A stretch of DNA of 64,000 nt from Corythucha ciliata. Its lineage: Eukaryota > Arthropoda > Insecta > Hemiptera > Tingidae. Positions 1 to 11,139 of the stretch are shown piece after piece. The stretch lies in NCBI GenBank assembly GCA_038030265.1, contig CM075938.1, positions 12,129,009 to 12,193,008 on the forward strand, read 5' to 3'. A program made the position numbers and the translations under genes. The first letter of the stretch is position 1. Each line of letters starts with the position of its first letter. The notes under the pieces are model-generated. The model had not been told where the DNA came from. It ran no database searches and saw nothing but the letters and a program-made list of their open reading frames with translations.

Positions 1-1610
1 AAACGAGAGCGTTTGGTAAAGAATGGCGGTATCGCAGTAATGCTCTTCCAATCGAAAATTCTCAAATGGCGTTGTCGAGAAACGCCATGATACACGGTTA
101 TCGAATGTTACATTTTAGAGCAACTTTTTCAAATAGTTTCGACTAGGGATCCTTGGTGAGGGCACACTACCCAGTCGAAAACTAGTGGTTTGGGGCGGTC
201 AGGCTCGCCCCAAGACCCAGTCGGTCCTCATGCGGAGCCGGCTATCTTTCAGAGCAGTCCCCTAGTGGTTCGCTACCTGTAGAGGGGGGGGGGGGCTCGT
301 GGGTGTGCGGCAGGGACCGCTGTCTTGGGGTCAAGATTAACACGGGGAAGAAAGTGACCCAGCGGCTGGAAATGTCAGGGGCGTGGACTACCACGGGCAG
401 GCCCGTTACTTCAGGGCGGTACCAATTTATTATACCCATTCTGTTGTACGTTGCGACGTGGTGATGACACCGGCTTCCACAAATACTCAGAGAACGAAAG
501 CCCTCAGCCTGCACGGGCACGGATGGTTAGTTCCGACCGCGCTTCAGGTGCTGGCGCGGGGGACGTCTCCATCGGACCTCGCCTGCTCGACGAGTGGGTC
601 CAACGGCGCCTACGTGAGCGGAAATCGCTCGATTTTAGCGGAAAACGGCCGTATATTGTTCTGTTTTGTGCGTTTTCGATTACAATCGCGCACTCGCTAC
701 AAACGCTAAACACGGGCTAAACGCTAAAATCAGGCGAGCCCCACCACAACTCGCTCTAGCCGCTACAATAAAAAAAAAATGGTGGATCATCCTAGTGACT
801 GTTTTAAGTGCTCTAAAACAATAACTTCTTCTGACCTTTCTATTGTCTGCAACAGCCCGTGTAAAAATATTTTTCATATTGCGTGTTCTGGGCATTCGAG
901 ACAAGCTGGCAAAATCATCGTAGAAAATGTAGGTGTTATATTCTGGCTTTGTGCTGCGTGCAGACCCACGACTACGTTGGTGCCGCCGGCTCTGCACATT
1001 TCCGATGTGCCTAAAATGACGTCGCCTGAAGGTAACGAATTTCCACTTTGAGGGAGGAATTTACATCTTTTAAATCGGACGTGTCGGCTAAATTCGACAT
1101 TCTAATGACTCTGCTTACAAATACTGACAAGGTGAATCCACTACATGGTGCTAAGTTCACTGACATACCAGAAACATGTAAACATAAACGAAAAAAAACT
1201 CAAATCGCACTGACCCTGACACCGTAAATGTCAAGCATCCGCCATCTACGGACAGTGCGTCGAACTCAGCGACCGTTAAAAACCGCCTATTAACCCAGGA
1301 ATCTCAATGCAACGTGTCTGGAGAGCCGACTTAACTGAAAGACGAAAAGGGAATGCAATCCTAGGATCAAAATCTGTTTCTGGTGATTCCCTAATTGTGC
1401 CAAGAAAAAAAGGAATTTTCATATCTCACTGACAGCCGGCGACAAAGGAATCTGACATAACTAATTTTCTATCCTCTCTCGCATTCGAGGGCATTGAGTG
1501 TTACAAACTCCCTACTAGATTCTCGACCTACTCATCGTTCCGTGTCGTGGTTCAGGAATCTGACTGTGACAGAGTAATGGATCCGAATATCTGGCCAGCA
1601 GATATGTTGG
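1..1610 (+). mobile_element. non-LTR retrotransposon, copy 1 (5' UTR and ORF1 part only)
   Basis: This stretch is near-identical to 2012-3620, at a constant offset of about 2,021 bases apart from small indels. It starts inside the 5' untranslated leader and breaks off abruptly after the ATGTTG at about 1605, still within ORF1; beyond that the sequence no longer matches the downstream copy. The leader is GC-richer than the surroundings and carries a poly-G run at 284-295. ORF2 (APE and RT) is absent. A 5'-end fragment without its 3' half cannot come from ordinary 5' truncation during target-primed reverse transcription, so a later deletion, recombination or tandem duplication is inferred. The true 5' end lies outside the window or is not visible. 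Confidence 0.85.
779..1605 (+). pseudogene. ORF1 of LINE copy 1, PHD-finger protein, broken
   Basis: The start is the ATG after a run of A at 770-779, equivalent to that of the second copy. The first 60 or so residues contain a Cys/His array of PHD type (C-x2-C, later CNSPC, H-x2-C and CAAC), as known from ORF1 of CR1/L2/Jockey-like LINEs, where it probably takes part in RNP formation or chromatin contact. The frame is lost at about 1043, where copy 2 has four T and this copy has three. It is lost again at an A-run at 1191-1198 (eight A here, seven in copy 2). Residual sequence similar to the C-terminal nucleic-acid-binding part continues to 1605, with further indels and a stop near 1430. The product is not functional as read. 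Confidence 0.7.
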
Positions 1611-2005
1611 CTTTAGCTCTTCCTAAAACCAATTTCACGGGTTTGATTAGTGAGTGACGAATGAAGGCTTTCTCTCAACTTCAGCCCCGAGTTAGCGGTT
1701 TTTATTCATTTTGACGGCGTTTTCTAAACGTTAATGTCAAAACGTTACTTTTAGCCTGAATTAGCGCTTTTTCAAACTTGTATGTGCGTATTTGCGACAA
1801 CAATATGGCGGATTAGAGTGCCTTGTCAATTATACCCGGCAAATTGCCTTCAAATACCACGAATCTTAATTCCAAGTTCTTTGTTTTTGGTATGATGTCG
1901 TAAAGCATAATGCGTCCATGGATCCCTCCTGCGGAATTTTTCTGATAAGGCCCCTGAGTGGCCCACGAATGCGCAGCCATCGCCCACTGAGATAATTCGT
2001 ACGGC
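1611..2005. other. interval between the two LINE copies
   Basis: The stretch 1680-1780 contains monomers of the family A repeat (GAGTTAGCG and GAATTAGCG, each followed by a T-rich run). From about 1815 the composition changes and leads without a visible border into the leader of LINE copy 2, so 1815-2005 may be the 5' end of that copy that copy 1 lacks because the window starts too late. No target-site duplication was found. No gene is seen. Confidence 0.5.
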
Positions 2006-2799
2006 CCCTGAAAACGAGCGCGATTGGCAAAGAACGGCGGTATCGCAGTAATGCTCTTCCAATCGAAAATTCTCAATTGGCGTTGTCGAGAAACGTCGAG
2101 AAATGATACACGATTATCGAATGTTACATTTTAGAGCAACTTTTTCAAATAGTTTCGACTAGGGATCCTTGGTGAGGGCACATTACCCAGTCGAAAACTA
2201 GTGATTTGGGGCGGCCAGGCTCGCCCCGGGGGGAAGACACAGTCGGTCCTCATGTGGGGCCGGCTCTCTTTCAGAGCAGTCCCCTAGTGGTTCGCTACCT
2301 GTAGAGGGGGGGGGGGGCTCGTGGGTGTGCGGCAGGGACCGCTGTCTTGGGGTCAAGATTAACACGGGGAAGAAAGTGACCCAGCGGCTGGAAATGTCAG
2401 GGGCGTGGACTACCACGGGCAGGCCCGTTACTTCAGGGCGGTACCAATTTATTATACCCATTCTGTTGTACGTTGCGACGTGGTGATGACACCGGCTTCC
2501 CACAAATACTCAGAGAACGAAAGCCCTCAGCCTGCACGGCACGGATGGTTAGTTCCGACCGCGCTTCAGGTGCTGGCGCGGGGACGTCTCCATCGGACCT
2601 CGCCTGCTCGACGAGTGGGTCCAACGGCGCCTACGTGAGCGGAAATCGCTCGATTTTAGCGGAAAACGGCCGTATATTGTTCTGTTTTGTGCGTTTTCGA
2701 TTACAATCGCGCACTCGCTACAAACGCTAAACACGGGCTAAACGCTAAAATCAGGCGAGCCCCACCACAACTCGCTCTAGCCGCTACAATAAAAAAAAA

Positions 2800-3673
2800 A
2801 TGGTGGATCATCCTAGTGACTGTTTTAAGTGCTCTAAAACAATAACTTCTTCTGACCTTTCTATTGTCTGCAACAGCCCGTGTAAAAATATTTTTCATAT
2901 TGCGTGTTCTGGGCATTCGAGACAAGCTGGCAAAATCATCGTAGAAAATGTAGGTGTTATATTCTGGCTTTGTGCTGCGTGCAGACCCACGACTACGTTG
3001 GTGCCGCCGGCTCTGCACATTTCCGATGTGCCTAAAATAACGTCGCCTGAAGGTAACGAATTTTCCACTTTGAGGAAGGAATTTACATCTTTTAAATCGG
3101 ACGTGTCGGCTAAATTCGACATTCTAATGACTCTGCTTACAAATACTGACAAGGTGAATCCACTACATGGTGCTAAGTTCACTGACATACCAGAAACATG
3201 TAAACATAAACGAAAAAAACTCAAATCGCACTGACCCTGACACCGTAAATGTCAAGCATCCGCCATCTACGGACAGTGCGTCGAACTCAGCGACCGTTAA
3301 AAAACCGCCTATTAACCCAGGAATCTCAATGCAACGTGTCTGGAGAGCCGACGTAACTGAAAGACGAAAAGGGAATGCAATCCTAGGATCAAAATCTGTT
3401 TCCCTAATTGTGCCAAGAAAAAAAGGAATTTTTATATCTCGCTACCAGCCGGCGACAAAGGAAACTGACATAACAAATTTTCTATCCTCTCTCGCATTCG
3501 AGGGCATTGAGTGTTACAAACTCCCTACTAGATTCTCGACCTACTCATCGTTCCGTGTCGTGGTTCAGGAATCTGACTATGACAGAGTAATGGATCCGAA
3601 TATCTGGCCAGCAGGCATGTTGTTGGCCCCATCAAAACCTTTCCCCCTCCTAAGCAATCTGAGATTTGACTAA
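2800..3673 (+). pseudogene. ORF1 of LINE copy 2, PHD finger plus nucleic-acid-binding domain
   Basis: Translation from 2800 gives 144 residues: a PHD-type Cys/His array in residues 1-65, then a region consistent with a short coiled coil (LRKEFTSFKSDVSAKFDIL), ending in a stop at 3232. A second frame open at 3167-3673 continues the protein: it contains a basic linker and a C-terminal block with KKGIFISRYQP, YSSFRVVV and DPNIWPAGMLL. That block matches the RRM-like C-terminal region common in PHD-bearing LINE ORF1 proteins. The two frames meet at an A homopolymer (3213-3219). A one-base slip there, rather than loss of sequence, separates them. The protein would bind element RNA in an RNP. Frameshift by decay, assembly error in the homopolymer, or translational slippage cannot be told apart here. 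Confidence 0.75.
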
Positions 3674-3687
3674 AGCAACGTGAAGGT

Positions 3688-6148
3688 CTGAAAATCCAAC
3701 ACCTCTACATACGCGGCTTAAAGAGTAAATACTTAGCACTTGACGTCTAGGAGAAATCACCTCACATCATCTGCCTCTCTGAGCACTGGCTCAAGTATGA
3801 TGAGGTTGTCATGTATCCTTTAAAGTCTTTCGAAACTGAGGCCTATTGCAGAGATAATTTTGTAGGCGGAGGATGTTCTATTTCCCTAAATAACAGTTAA
3901 ATCTATGAAAAGGTGGAGCCTCTATCGAAACTTTCACTGGAGAAGGACTGCGAGGTGACGGCCGCAAAAGTTAAAATGAGCGATAGTGAAAATAAATATT
4001 TATTTGTTGTGTGCATCTACAGGTCTCCGAACGGCTACAGAGAATTCTTTTTGAGTATAATGAACTCGATGTTTTCATTTTTATTTCAAAATAAAAACAA
4101 GGCAGTGGTCCTGGGGGGGACTTTAACTTGAACTTCCTGGCTTCGGACGATTCTTTCACAAATAAGTTTGTTTGCCTTCTACGCTCGTACGGGTTTAATT
4201 ATGCCATCAAGGTATACCAACTCGGGGACAAAATTGCATCGATAATATCATTACGAATTTTGATGAGTGCGACTAAAACTCCTACACATTCGAGCCGGCA
4301 CTGTCTGACTACTCTGCTCAAGAGATTACAATAACTGCAACTGTCAAAGAGCAGAGGAATAAATTCGTGTACGTGAGGCCGTATTCGCGAGAGGGGAAGG
4401 ACAAGCTTATCTCCATCAGCTTCGACTGGATAAACATATTTGAACGAGAAGACTTGGAGTTTTGCTGTTCTTTCTTGCTGAACTTCATTAAAAATCTCAT
4501 TGAGCTTGTATTTCCGATTAAGAAATTTTGGGGTGAACGCAGGGAAAGGAGCGGTAGACATGCCTGGTATTCTGAGGAATTAAAAAAACTAAAAACCTTA
4601 GTGGATTTTCACTACTGCATGTAAAAAAGCAATCCGTCCGATTGCAATCGTGAGACGTTTTAACCCTTCGAAAAAGAATTATTTTGCCGCACTTACAAGA
4701 GCAAAAAGGGCTTTTTATTCCAATAACATTGCCAATTCAACAAATACGTGTCAGGCATCCTGGAATATTGTAAAAAAAGAAACTGGTACAAAAAGATACA
4801 TGACCACTGGGCAGTTCTCTGCGGAACAGTTCAGTGAACATTTTTCTGCAACATGCACACCGACAACGACTCCTCTGGATATGCCGCTTCTGGCCTCATC
4901 GAACGCTGATAGACCTCTTACAGACTTTCAGCGAGTTACGCAGGAAGAGATGCTGAAAATAGCTAAGGTGGTACCGGTACTAAAAAAGGCAAGCTCGAGG
5001 ATCTCGGAAATTATAGGCCTCTCTGGATTTTGCCAGTCGTGTCCAAGGTGGTTGAGAACTTTGCCAACAGACAAATAAGAGTTTTTTTGAAACCAATAAG
5101 CTATTTTCGCCAGACCAATTCGGGTACCGTGCTGGGAAGTCGACTTCAGTGGCTTTAGCTGCTCTTACTTCCAAAATTGCTCAAACCTTTGAAGCAAAAG
5201 GAATTGCCATCGGAGATTTCTTGGACTTGAGCAAAGCTTTCGACAAGGCCGACCATGGTTTGATCTTGACGAAGCTGGAACGACATGGCGTTCAGGGAAC
5301 GGTCCTGAACTTTTTTAGGTCCTACCTCCACAACAGGCGCCAGTATGTGTCGCTGGGATTGGGCGACGTGTCGTGGGAGGGTTCAATAGGGTTCAATTCT
5401 GGGTCCAACACTATTCATCATATTAACCAATGATTTCGTGAAGTTAAGTGAATATAGCAAAGGATTGGTTCTCGACAAATGGACTGGTTATGACCGACAA
5501 AAAGACTGTTCGTGTCTTTTTTACTCTTCGTTCATCTCTAATTTGTGAAAGCAACACTGTCAAGTTCCTGGGAGTTCCTCTAGACTCCAAGCTTACTTTT
5601 AAAAAACACTTCGGGGACCTTATCTTAAGACTGACACGAGTCCTATACATGCTGCGAAAACTTGTACCCATCGTGTCGAGAGACGTCGTACGCAACGTTT
5701 ACTTTTGTTGTACTCACTCGATCATGAGTTATGGTGTTGCTGTGTGGGGAGGAGCCCCAGGGACAAAGGCTGTCTTCAAACTTCAGAAAAAAGCCGTGCG
5801 GATTGTTGCGCAACTTGCTGCTAGAGAGTCGAACTGCCTTCACTTACATCCATATTCCTACCTTGTATGCAACGTATGCTATTGAATGTCTGAAAGTCAT
5901 CAACAAAAATTGTGCCGAAGGTCGTCCTCTGACTGGCTTGAGACATGAGTACGAGACCCGGCACGCTGGCCGACCTGTTCCACCCTTCGTTCGCACCAAT
6001 AAGTCTCTGACTAACCCCGAAATCATAGGGGCTAAAACTTTATTGCAGAGTGCCTGATAACTTCAAGTCGGAAGATGGAAGAATTACTCTTGCGTCGTTC
6101 AAATCATATGCCACAGGCAAAGTGCTGTACTCACTGAGCGAACTATAG
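3688..6148 (+). pseudogene. ORF2 of LINE copy 2: APE endonuclease and reverse transcriptase, broken
   Basis: The frame begins near 3688 (KIQHLYIRGLKSK), followed by the APE block HIICLSEHWL at about 3759-3790 and the CIYRSPNG block at 4013-4036. At about 4115-4122 a G-run is one base short, so the expected GDFN-type block is out of frame. The later APE blocks read IDNIITNF and LSDYSAQE; family members usually have SDH, so the catalytic His appears replaced by Tyr (4309-4317). RT segments follow: VVPVLKK, then about 5119-5390 with DLSKAFD and SYLHNRRQYVSLG, and 5448-5885 with WFSTNGL, VKFLGVPLD and YGVAVWG. The YADD region between about 5440 and 5450 is deleted. A C-terminal HNTR-like box lies at about 5940-5970, and the stop is at 6146-6148. 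It would nick target DNA and reverse-transcribe element RNA; here it is dead. Confidence 0.85.
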
Positions 6149-6200
6149 CATTGTAGATGCTGACGCACCTATTCATTTTGTAAAATGTTGACAGGGAAAT

Positions 6201-7060
6201 GCATTCATTTAATATTATTTATTTACAATCGACCGGCTCACGTAGGACACAGAGTAAGACAAATGACGAGCCTGATACGGACTTTTTGAACGGAACCGGT
6301 TCCTCTTCCCAATTCAGAATGTCCTGAGAGACTCAAAAAACCGCATCAAGTGAAATTTGAAGCACTCCGAAAAATGAAACAAAACCGTATAATTTTTGAC
6401 CACTTTGAGAGGCGGTAACGACCCAGTACGGGCATTTTGGCCACGAACCACTGAATTTCTCAAGTCAACATTGCCTGAGGGACTCATAAGCCGCAATCGG
6501 CGCAGATAGGAACACATTGAGAACTTTTTCCAAAATATAACACCCACCGCATGGGCCTTTGTGTCGATAATGACCAAAATTCAAATATGGGCTAAACGGT
6601 GGGCAACAAGGAATCCTAAAATTGAACAGTTGAGGGGGTTCTTTTTGTTATTACTGTGTTTTTGTAGGCTTTGGCCCGTTATCACTGGTCCCACGACGTT
6701 CTCCGTGGACAGCGACTCTGTTATTGTCAATTTATCAGCCCTGAAGTCCGAAGACCCATACAAAACGGACTTCATCGCTGACTGACCGTGAGTGGTGAAA
6801 TTTGGCTGAAGCCAACGACCCACGCGAAGCGGTGATTTCACGTCATTTTTAGGGGCGTTGATGTCCCTTCTGCAAAGATTCAATGGAGACCCAAAATTGT
6901 GTTCAGCGCTACCAAATCCACGTCGAGAAAACACACAAAATTAAAAAGAACTCTAATTTTAAGGGGAAGTTGCGTGTAAAATATTAGCCGAAAGTTAGAC
7001 TATTTCCCGCACAATGGTTTGGTCTTTGATGGTTGTAGTATTGTAGCGAACCCGCCCTCT
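6201..7060. other. unrecognised spacer after the LINE
   Basis: This is 860 bases of balanced composition with several short open frames that show no family motifs. A phrase near 6607-6630 (AACAAGGAATCC then AAAATTGA) resembles one near 16,125-16,150 (CACAAGGAATCC then GAAAATTGA), so this may be a decayed dispersed repeat. No gene is supported. Confidence 0.5.
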
Positions 7061-8130
7061 TACATTTCTAAATAAAAAAAAATTAAATAATTTATTTTTA
7101 TTTTTCCTACATCATTCCTGCCCTTTCTAAAACCTTTTACCCCATTCCCCCCCCCCACACACCCATCACAAAATAATGAAAACCGGTGTGCCTCAATTCA
7201 GAGAGAGAGTGTGTGTGTGAGAGGGCGAGAGAGAGAGTAACATGAGAACAACAGCGCTACCAGAGACGAATAGCCTCGAGCTAAACTGGTATAGCCCAAG
7301 AGAGCGATCTTCTCTTTTACAATTTTGAGGAATCTCCAAACAGAAAACCTCCATGGGATCTGTCTGTCTCAGTGCCAGTTAATTGAAGCACAAGGAGCAC
7401 ACAGGAGGAGGGAAATATAATAAGCTTTTAGGACGAATTAAAACTCAGGGGGAAAGGATTTGCGTTATTAAAGAGTAGAAAAAAAGCTATATCATCTTTT
7501 CATTTCTGAAAATACAGGACGAGGGGAATTTCGTAACAGTATTGACGAACATCATCCTTTTTAACACGTACGAAACGATGAAAACAAACACGAAACACAA
7601 ATTGACGCAAACAGCGTTATCACTCTCACCCTCCAACCCAACAGATTATTCTACAAAAATTAATTCTTTTTTTTTCCCCCTGCCAGTCCCACTTCATAAA
7701 TTATTTTAAATTCTTCCTTCCGTCCAGCTGTGAGAAGGAATTTCTCACACCGTAAATAATCTACCCCCTAATTCTGCATTGGAAAGCCTCTCCCCGACCC
7801 CTTGCGTTAGCATGGAAAACCCCGCGATTTCACGCTTTGAGAAGAGCTTGGTTTCGTCATAAATAAATATTTTTTTAAAAAATGTAATTTCGCTTGCAAG
7901 TAGTAACAAAATGAAAGTTTACAGGAAAAGCGAATATCAGAGAGAAGGGAGAGAACAAAAATGAAAAGAAAAGTTTACATTAATTTTAAATTAAGAGTTA
8001 TTAGCGTAGGAAATTACAAGGACGAAAGTAAAATATCTTGAAACCTCGGTAAGGAAGAGGAAGGAGGGGAATAACAAGTAAAATTTGATTAGTGGTTGCG
8101 GAAAATGAGTTTTTTTTTATACTGTGATGC
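7061..8130. other. low-copy island, no gene seen
   Basis: AT-rich sequence with scattered purine-rich and pyrimidine-rich strand runs, C-tracts near 7148-7156 and a GA/GT microsatellite. Stops are dense in all frames and no splice-flanked coding block could be recognised. Confidence 0.5.
7199..7237. repeat. GA/GT microsatellite
   Basis: Dinucleotide runs in order GA, GT, GA with one GGGC interruption are read directly. Compound dinucleotide repeats of this type are common in animal genomes. Confidence 0.9.
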
Positions 8131-9050
8131 AGTGGCGTAGCCAGCATTTGATCTAGAGGTGGGTATAGCTCTAGATCAAAGTCAGATGCATCTCAATGCC
8201 TATTGTAGGCTTACATTCGGGGATGAGTCCCCAGAAAGAGAATTCGGTAGCTCACTCGGAGAGCTCGGTTACGCGAGGTAAATCGACGCCAGAAATTGTC
8301 AATCCGATCCCAGATTTTGTATTCAAGTGAACACAAAAAATAAAAGTTCATTTATTTTAGCGAATTGAGACAACTAACAATTAATAATTAGAAACCAACA
8401 TGGTAACGTTGGAAACTACAACAATTCCTCATCCCTATTCACCAAAACGCGGTAGGGGCCGTGATATTCGTTCACTTCGTGTGCGATATGCGTGGGTCAC
8501 AACTCGTGGATCGCTTCGCGTTCGAGTGGTCGGTGGTTGGGACTGAATTAGCACAGTAAAAGGGTCGTGAACTGTCAAAACCTAACATCTCTACTGTAAA
8601 ACTGTCTTTTTTTAAATTCTATTTCGGAATTTCAGTCGAATAACTCCCCCTCCCCCCTACAGGAAGTGATATTTTTGGATAAGAACAAATTGGATGTAGG
8701 GGGCTATACGCCCACCAAACATTTACGAAGATTGCACCCAAGGTGCGGTCCAGTCTCCGTTTCGACCTCAGACCTTCAGCCACCACTCGGTCCTGGTCTC
8801 ATCAGCCATGGATTGGGCTATCGGTGAACTGTGACCACTTCTGACACCAGTTGTTGAATACGAAAGATCTCAGTTCTAAAAAATGTATTTTTCAAAAGAA
8901 CATAACACGGAAGAGTCAATCATAATGTTGATATACACAACACCATCAAACTGGACTCTTCCATCGTTGTGACGAGTAGGGCGAAAAATCTATGTAATGG
9001 TTCTCTGAATTGGACCACCCAGCAAAATTGGTTTGCTAGCAACACAAATC
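8131..9050. other. dispersed-repeat remnants, including a GTGGCGTAGCCAG end motif
   Basis: The phrase GCAGTGGCGTAGCCAGC at 8131-8147 is the kind of terminal motif often seen at decayed transposon ends in animals; related phrases occur near 12,245 (inverted), 29,533 and, as GTGGCGGATCTAG, near 29,122. A perfect 10 bp inverted repeat (TTGATCTAGA and TCTAGATCAA) lies at 8148-8179. At 8930-8965 a phrase ending ACTGGACTCTTCC recurs inverted near 21,727-21,742, so part of this DNA belongs to a dispersed repeat. No gene is seen. Confidence 0.45.
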
Positions 9051-9175
9051 CCCGAAATTGGTTGTTCATAAAATTGACAATTTTCTTATAAAATTGACGA
9101 TTTTCTCATAAAATTGACAATATCCTCATATCATTGACAATTTCCGCAAGAATCTCGGCAATTTCCGCTTCGGAT
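9051..9175 (+). repeat. family D short tandem repeat (20 bp period)
   Basis: Four to five consecutive monomers of the form ATAAAATTGACAATTTCCTC are readable, each 20 bases apart, with substitutions. The same monomer returns at 10,340-10,990. The upstream 8,990-9,050 contains family E-like phrases (GCAAAATTGGTTTGC). Confidence 0.8.
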
Positions 9176-9302
9176 TTCAAGTTTGAAACTCGAATAAACG
9201 ATATCCAGTTACGTTTTAACAATAATCACAGAAGGAACAACTGCCGTTCGAGTCATATTAATAAGTTAAGAAATTATTATTCTTTTTATATGTCCCAGCA
9301 AT

Positions 9303-10296
9303 TAATTAATTAATTAATTGATTTTTAGACGACCCTTGTCTTAGGACTTTTCAAAGGATTACTCCCCTCTCACCGCACCGCCCTAGTCACGCCTGTGAAT
9401 TCGAGGGAGTAGGGAGGCTGAAAATAAAGAATTAAACTTTATTGAAGCTAAATACTTTACTATTTTTACTTGTTTTGAGTTCGGAGAAAAAATTGCTCTC
9501 TAGGTGGGATTCGAACCCACGACCTCCTAGTTTCGCGCCAGGCGCTCTACCGCTGAGCTAGCCTGAGAGGCTCACGCTAAGAGCGAACCCCACCAGAGAG
9601 AAACCCCCTCTCGGAACTCAAATGCACCCATCGGGCCAGTGCACGTTTTTACATTAGGTCTGTTCGCGAACCTGCTCTGGGGCACACCAGGGTGCACTAG
9701 TGCGCACCAGAGCACCCTAAAAGCTTTTCCCGAGAAATGAGTGTGCAGGCTTGGCCAAGATGGGGCAGCTGGTGTAGGGAGTGTAGGGCGTTCGCGATGA
9801 ATTCTGTGCTGCACCATCCTGCCCCAAGTTACTCCAACTTTTTTGATAAATGTAACAGTCCCGTTACCTTCTTTCCTTCTCATTCTTGTTCACTTCACTC
9901 AATCTCGGCGATTAGGCCGGTAGTAGTAATTTGAATAATCTTCTTCAATTTGAGTTAATCAAAACTATATGTATGTTGTATGCCGGTGTCCGGTGAGCCT
10001 CCGTCTAATCTGTTTACCGAGAAAAAGAGAAGGTAACACGACTGTTATGAATTTGCACCAGCCTGCACTGAAAGAGAAAGCATTCCCGTGAAAATTCTCC
10101 TGCCCACTCCTACACCCAGCGGCCCCAGGTTGACCTGCCCTGCCCTGCACTACACAACACTTTTTTTTCGCGAACAGACATAATATTATTCTTTTTATAC
10201 GTCCCAGCAATGAGCGGGAGGGGGTGCGGTGAGGTGGGAGTAATCCCTTGAAAAGTCCCAAGACGAGGGTCGTCTAAAAATCAATTAATTAATTAA
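9303..10296. mobile_element. about 1 kb inverted-repeat element containing a tRNA-like unit
   Basis: The left arm (9303-9392) runs from an AATT repeat through TTTTTAGACGACCC, GACTTTTCAAAGGATTACTC and CTCACCGCACC. The right arm (about 10,216-10,296) is its diverged reverse complement (GTGCGGTGAGG, GGAGTAATCCCTTGAAAAGTC, GGGTCGTCTAAAAATC). Just outside the left arm and just before the right arm there is also a direct repeat (ATTATTCTTTTTATA then CGTCCCAGCAAT or TGTCCCAGCAAT). The arms are 80-90 bp. A non-autonomous DNA transposon, or two copies of one element in opposite orientation, would both explain this. No transposase frame lies inside. Confidence 0.6.
9497..9571 (-). pseudogene. tRNA-like sequence with intact Pol III signals
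   Basis: On the minus strand there is a perfect A box (TAGCTCAGCGG), an anticodon arm CCTGG-loop-CTAGG with loop CGCGAAA (nominal anticodon CGA), a 5-base variable loop, a T arm GTGGG-TTCGAAT-CCCAC with perfect B box, and a run of six T immediately after the 3' end (plus-strand A at 9487-9492). Against a working tRNA: U33 is replaced by G, the acceptor stem pairs over only about five positions, and Ser(CGA) should have a long variable arm. The unit also sits inside a roughly 150 bp inverted repeat (TTTTGAGTTCGGAGAA at 9471-9486, CTCTCGGAACTCAAA at 9608-9622). A Pol III-transcribable pseudogene or SINE head is the best reading. Confidence 0.6.
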
Positions 10297-10339
10297 GTTA
10301 AAAAACCAAACTATAAAACTACTGAGAAGAAGTAGTTAC

Positions 10340-10990
10340 ATTTTTCATATGAAATTGACAATTTCTGCTTCAAACTCATTAAAGTTCATATTGACAATTT
10401 TTGCAGGCGATTTACCTAAATAACTGACAAGTTTTGCAGGAAATTGACAATTTCCTAACAATGGGTCCGTTGTAAAACTATAACACGATTAATTGCGATG
10501 AATCCTTCCCTCGTATTTTACATGTGTTGAAAATAAAACCTCATCAAGTGCTGAACAATTTTTTTAGTTTTACAACGGGGCCAATATTGACGATTTGCTA
10601 ATAAAAATGACAACTTCCTCGAGAACCTGGAAATTTCCTCATAAAATTAACAATTCCTAAAAATGTACGACTTCCTTTTGAAATTCACAATTTTATAATC
10701 AAACTGTCCAATTCCTCATAAAATTGATTTCCTCAAAAATGACAATTTCTTCATAAAATTCAATATTTCTATACAAAACTGACGATTTAATCATCAAACA
10801 GCATTTCTTAAACCGAACATGTCCTCATAAAATCATATACCTCACCGCCCCTCTCTATAAACTTATTGACGATTTTCCATAAAATAATGCAAGTTTTCTC
10901 ATAAAATAGACAATTCCCGTATAACGTTGACAATTACATCGTGAAACTTACAAGTTTTGTGATGAAACATACAATTTCACCATAATTGCC
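10340..10990 (+). repeat. family D short tandem repeat field
   Basis: Degenerate monomers around ATTGACAATTTCCTCATAAA, period near 20, are interrupted at 10,470-10,570 by a non-repeat stretch. Toward 10,930-10,980 monomers change to GTGAAACTTACAAGTTTTG, which resembles family C (46.7-48.9 kb). This suggests that C and D are related. Confidence 0.7.
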
Positions 10991-11139
10991 TTTGCTGAGG
11001 CTTTTCACGCCGTAAATCGGCGAAATCAGGCATTTCGCGCCAAGTTTCCCCAGGGTGTGGGTTTTCGGGTAAATTTGGCCCAAGACGTGGCATTTTGCGC
11101 CATAAATTTCTCGGATTTTGCTCACCTATGCGAAAGAAA

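Larger units (their letters stand above)
2006..6200 (+). mobile_element. Jockey/CR1-type LINE, copy 2, nearly full length and inactive
   Basis: The order is a GC-rich leader (2006-2799), ORF1 with a PHD finger (2800-3673), ORF2 with APE and RT (3688-6148), and a short AT-rich 3' tail (6149 to about 6200). The RT shows DLSKAFD, and the C-terminal part has VKFLGVPLD, a YGVAVWG block and an HNTR-like box (YETRHAGRP). This arrangement, with an APE endonuclease and PHD ORF1, is known from the Jockey/CR1/L2 group; the exact clade cannot be fixed by eye. The length, about 4.2 kb, is usual for the group. Several frame breaks, an internal deletion removing the RT YADD region and stops make it non-autonomous. 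No clear poly(A) or target-site duplication is visible at the 3' end. Confidence 0.85.

Noticed and set aside
6561..6934. 117-codon minus-strand frame as a gene
   Set aside because: No motif and weak phrase similarity of the region to other spacer DNA in the window; more likely decayed repeat.
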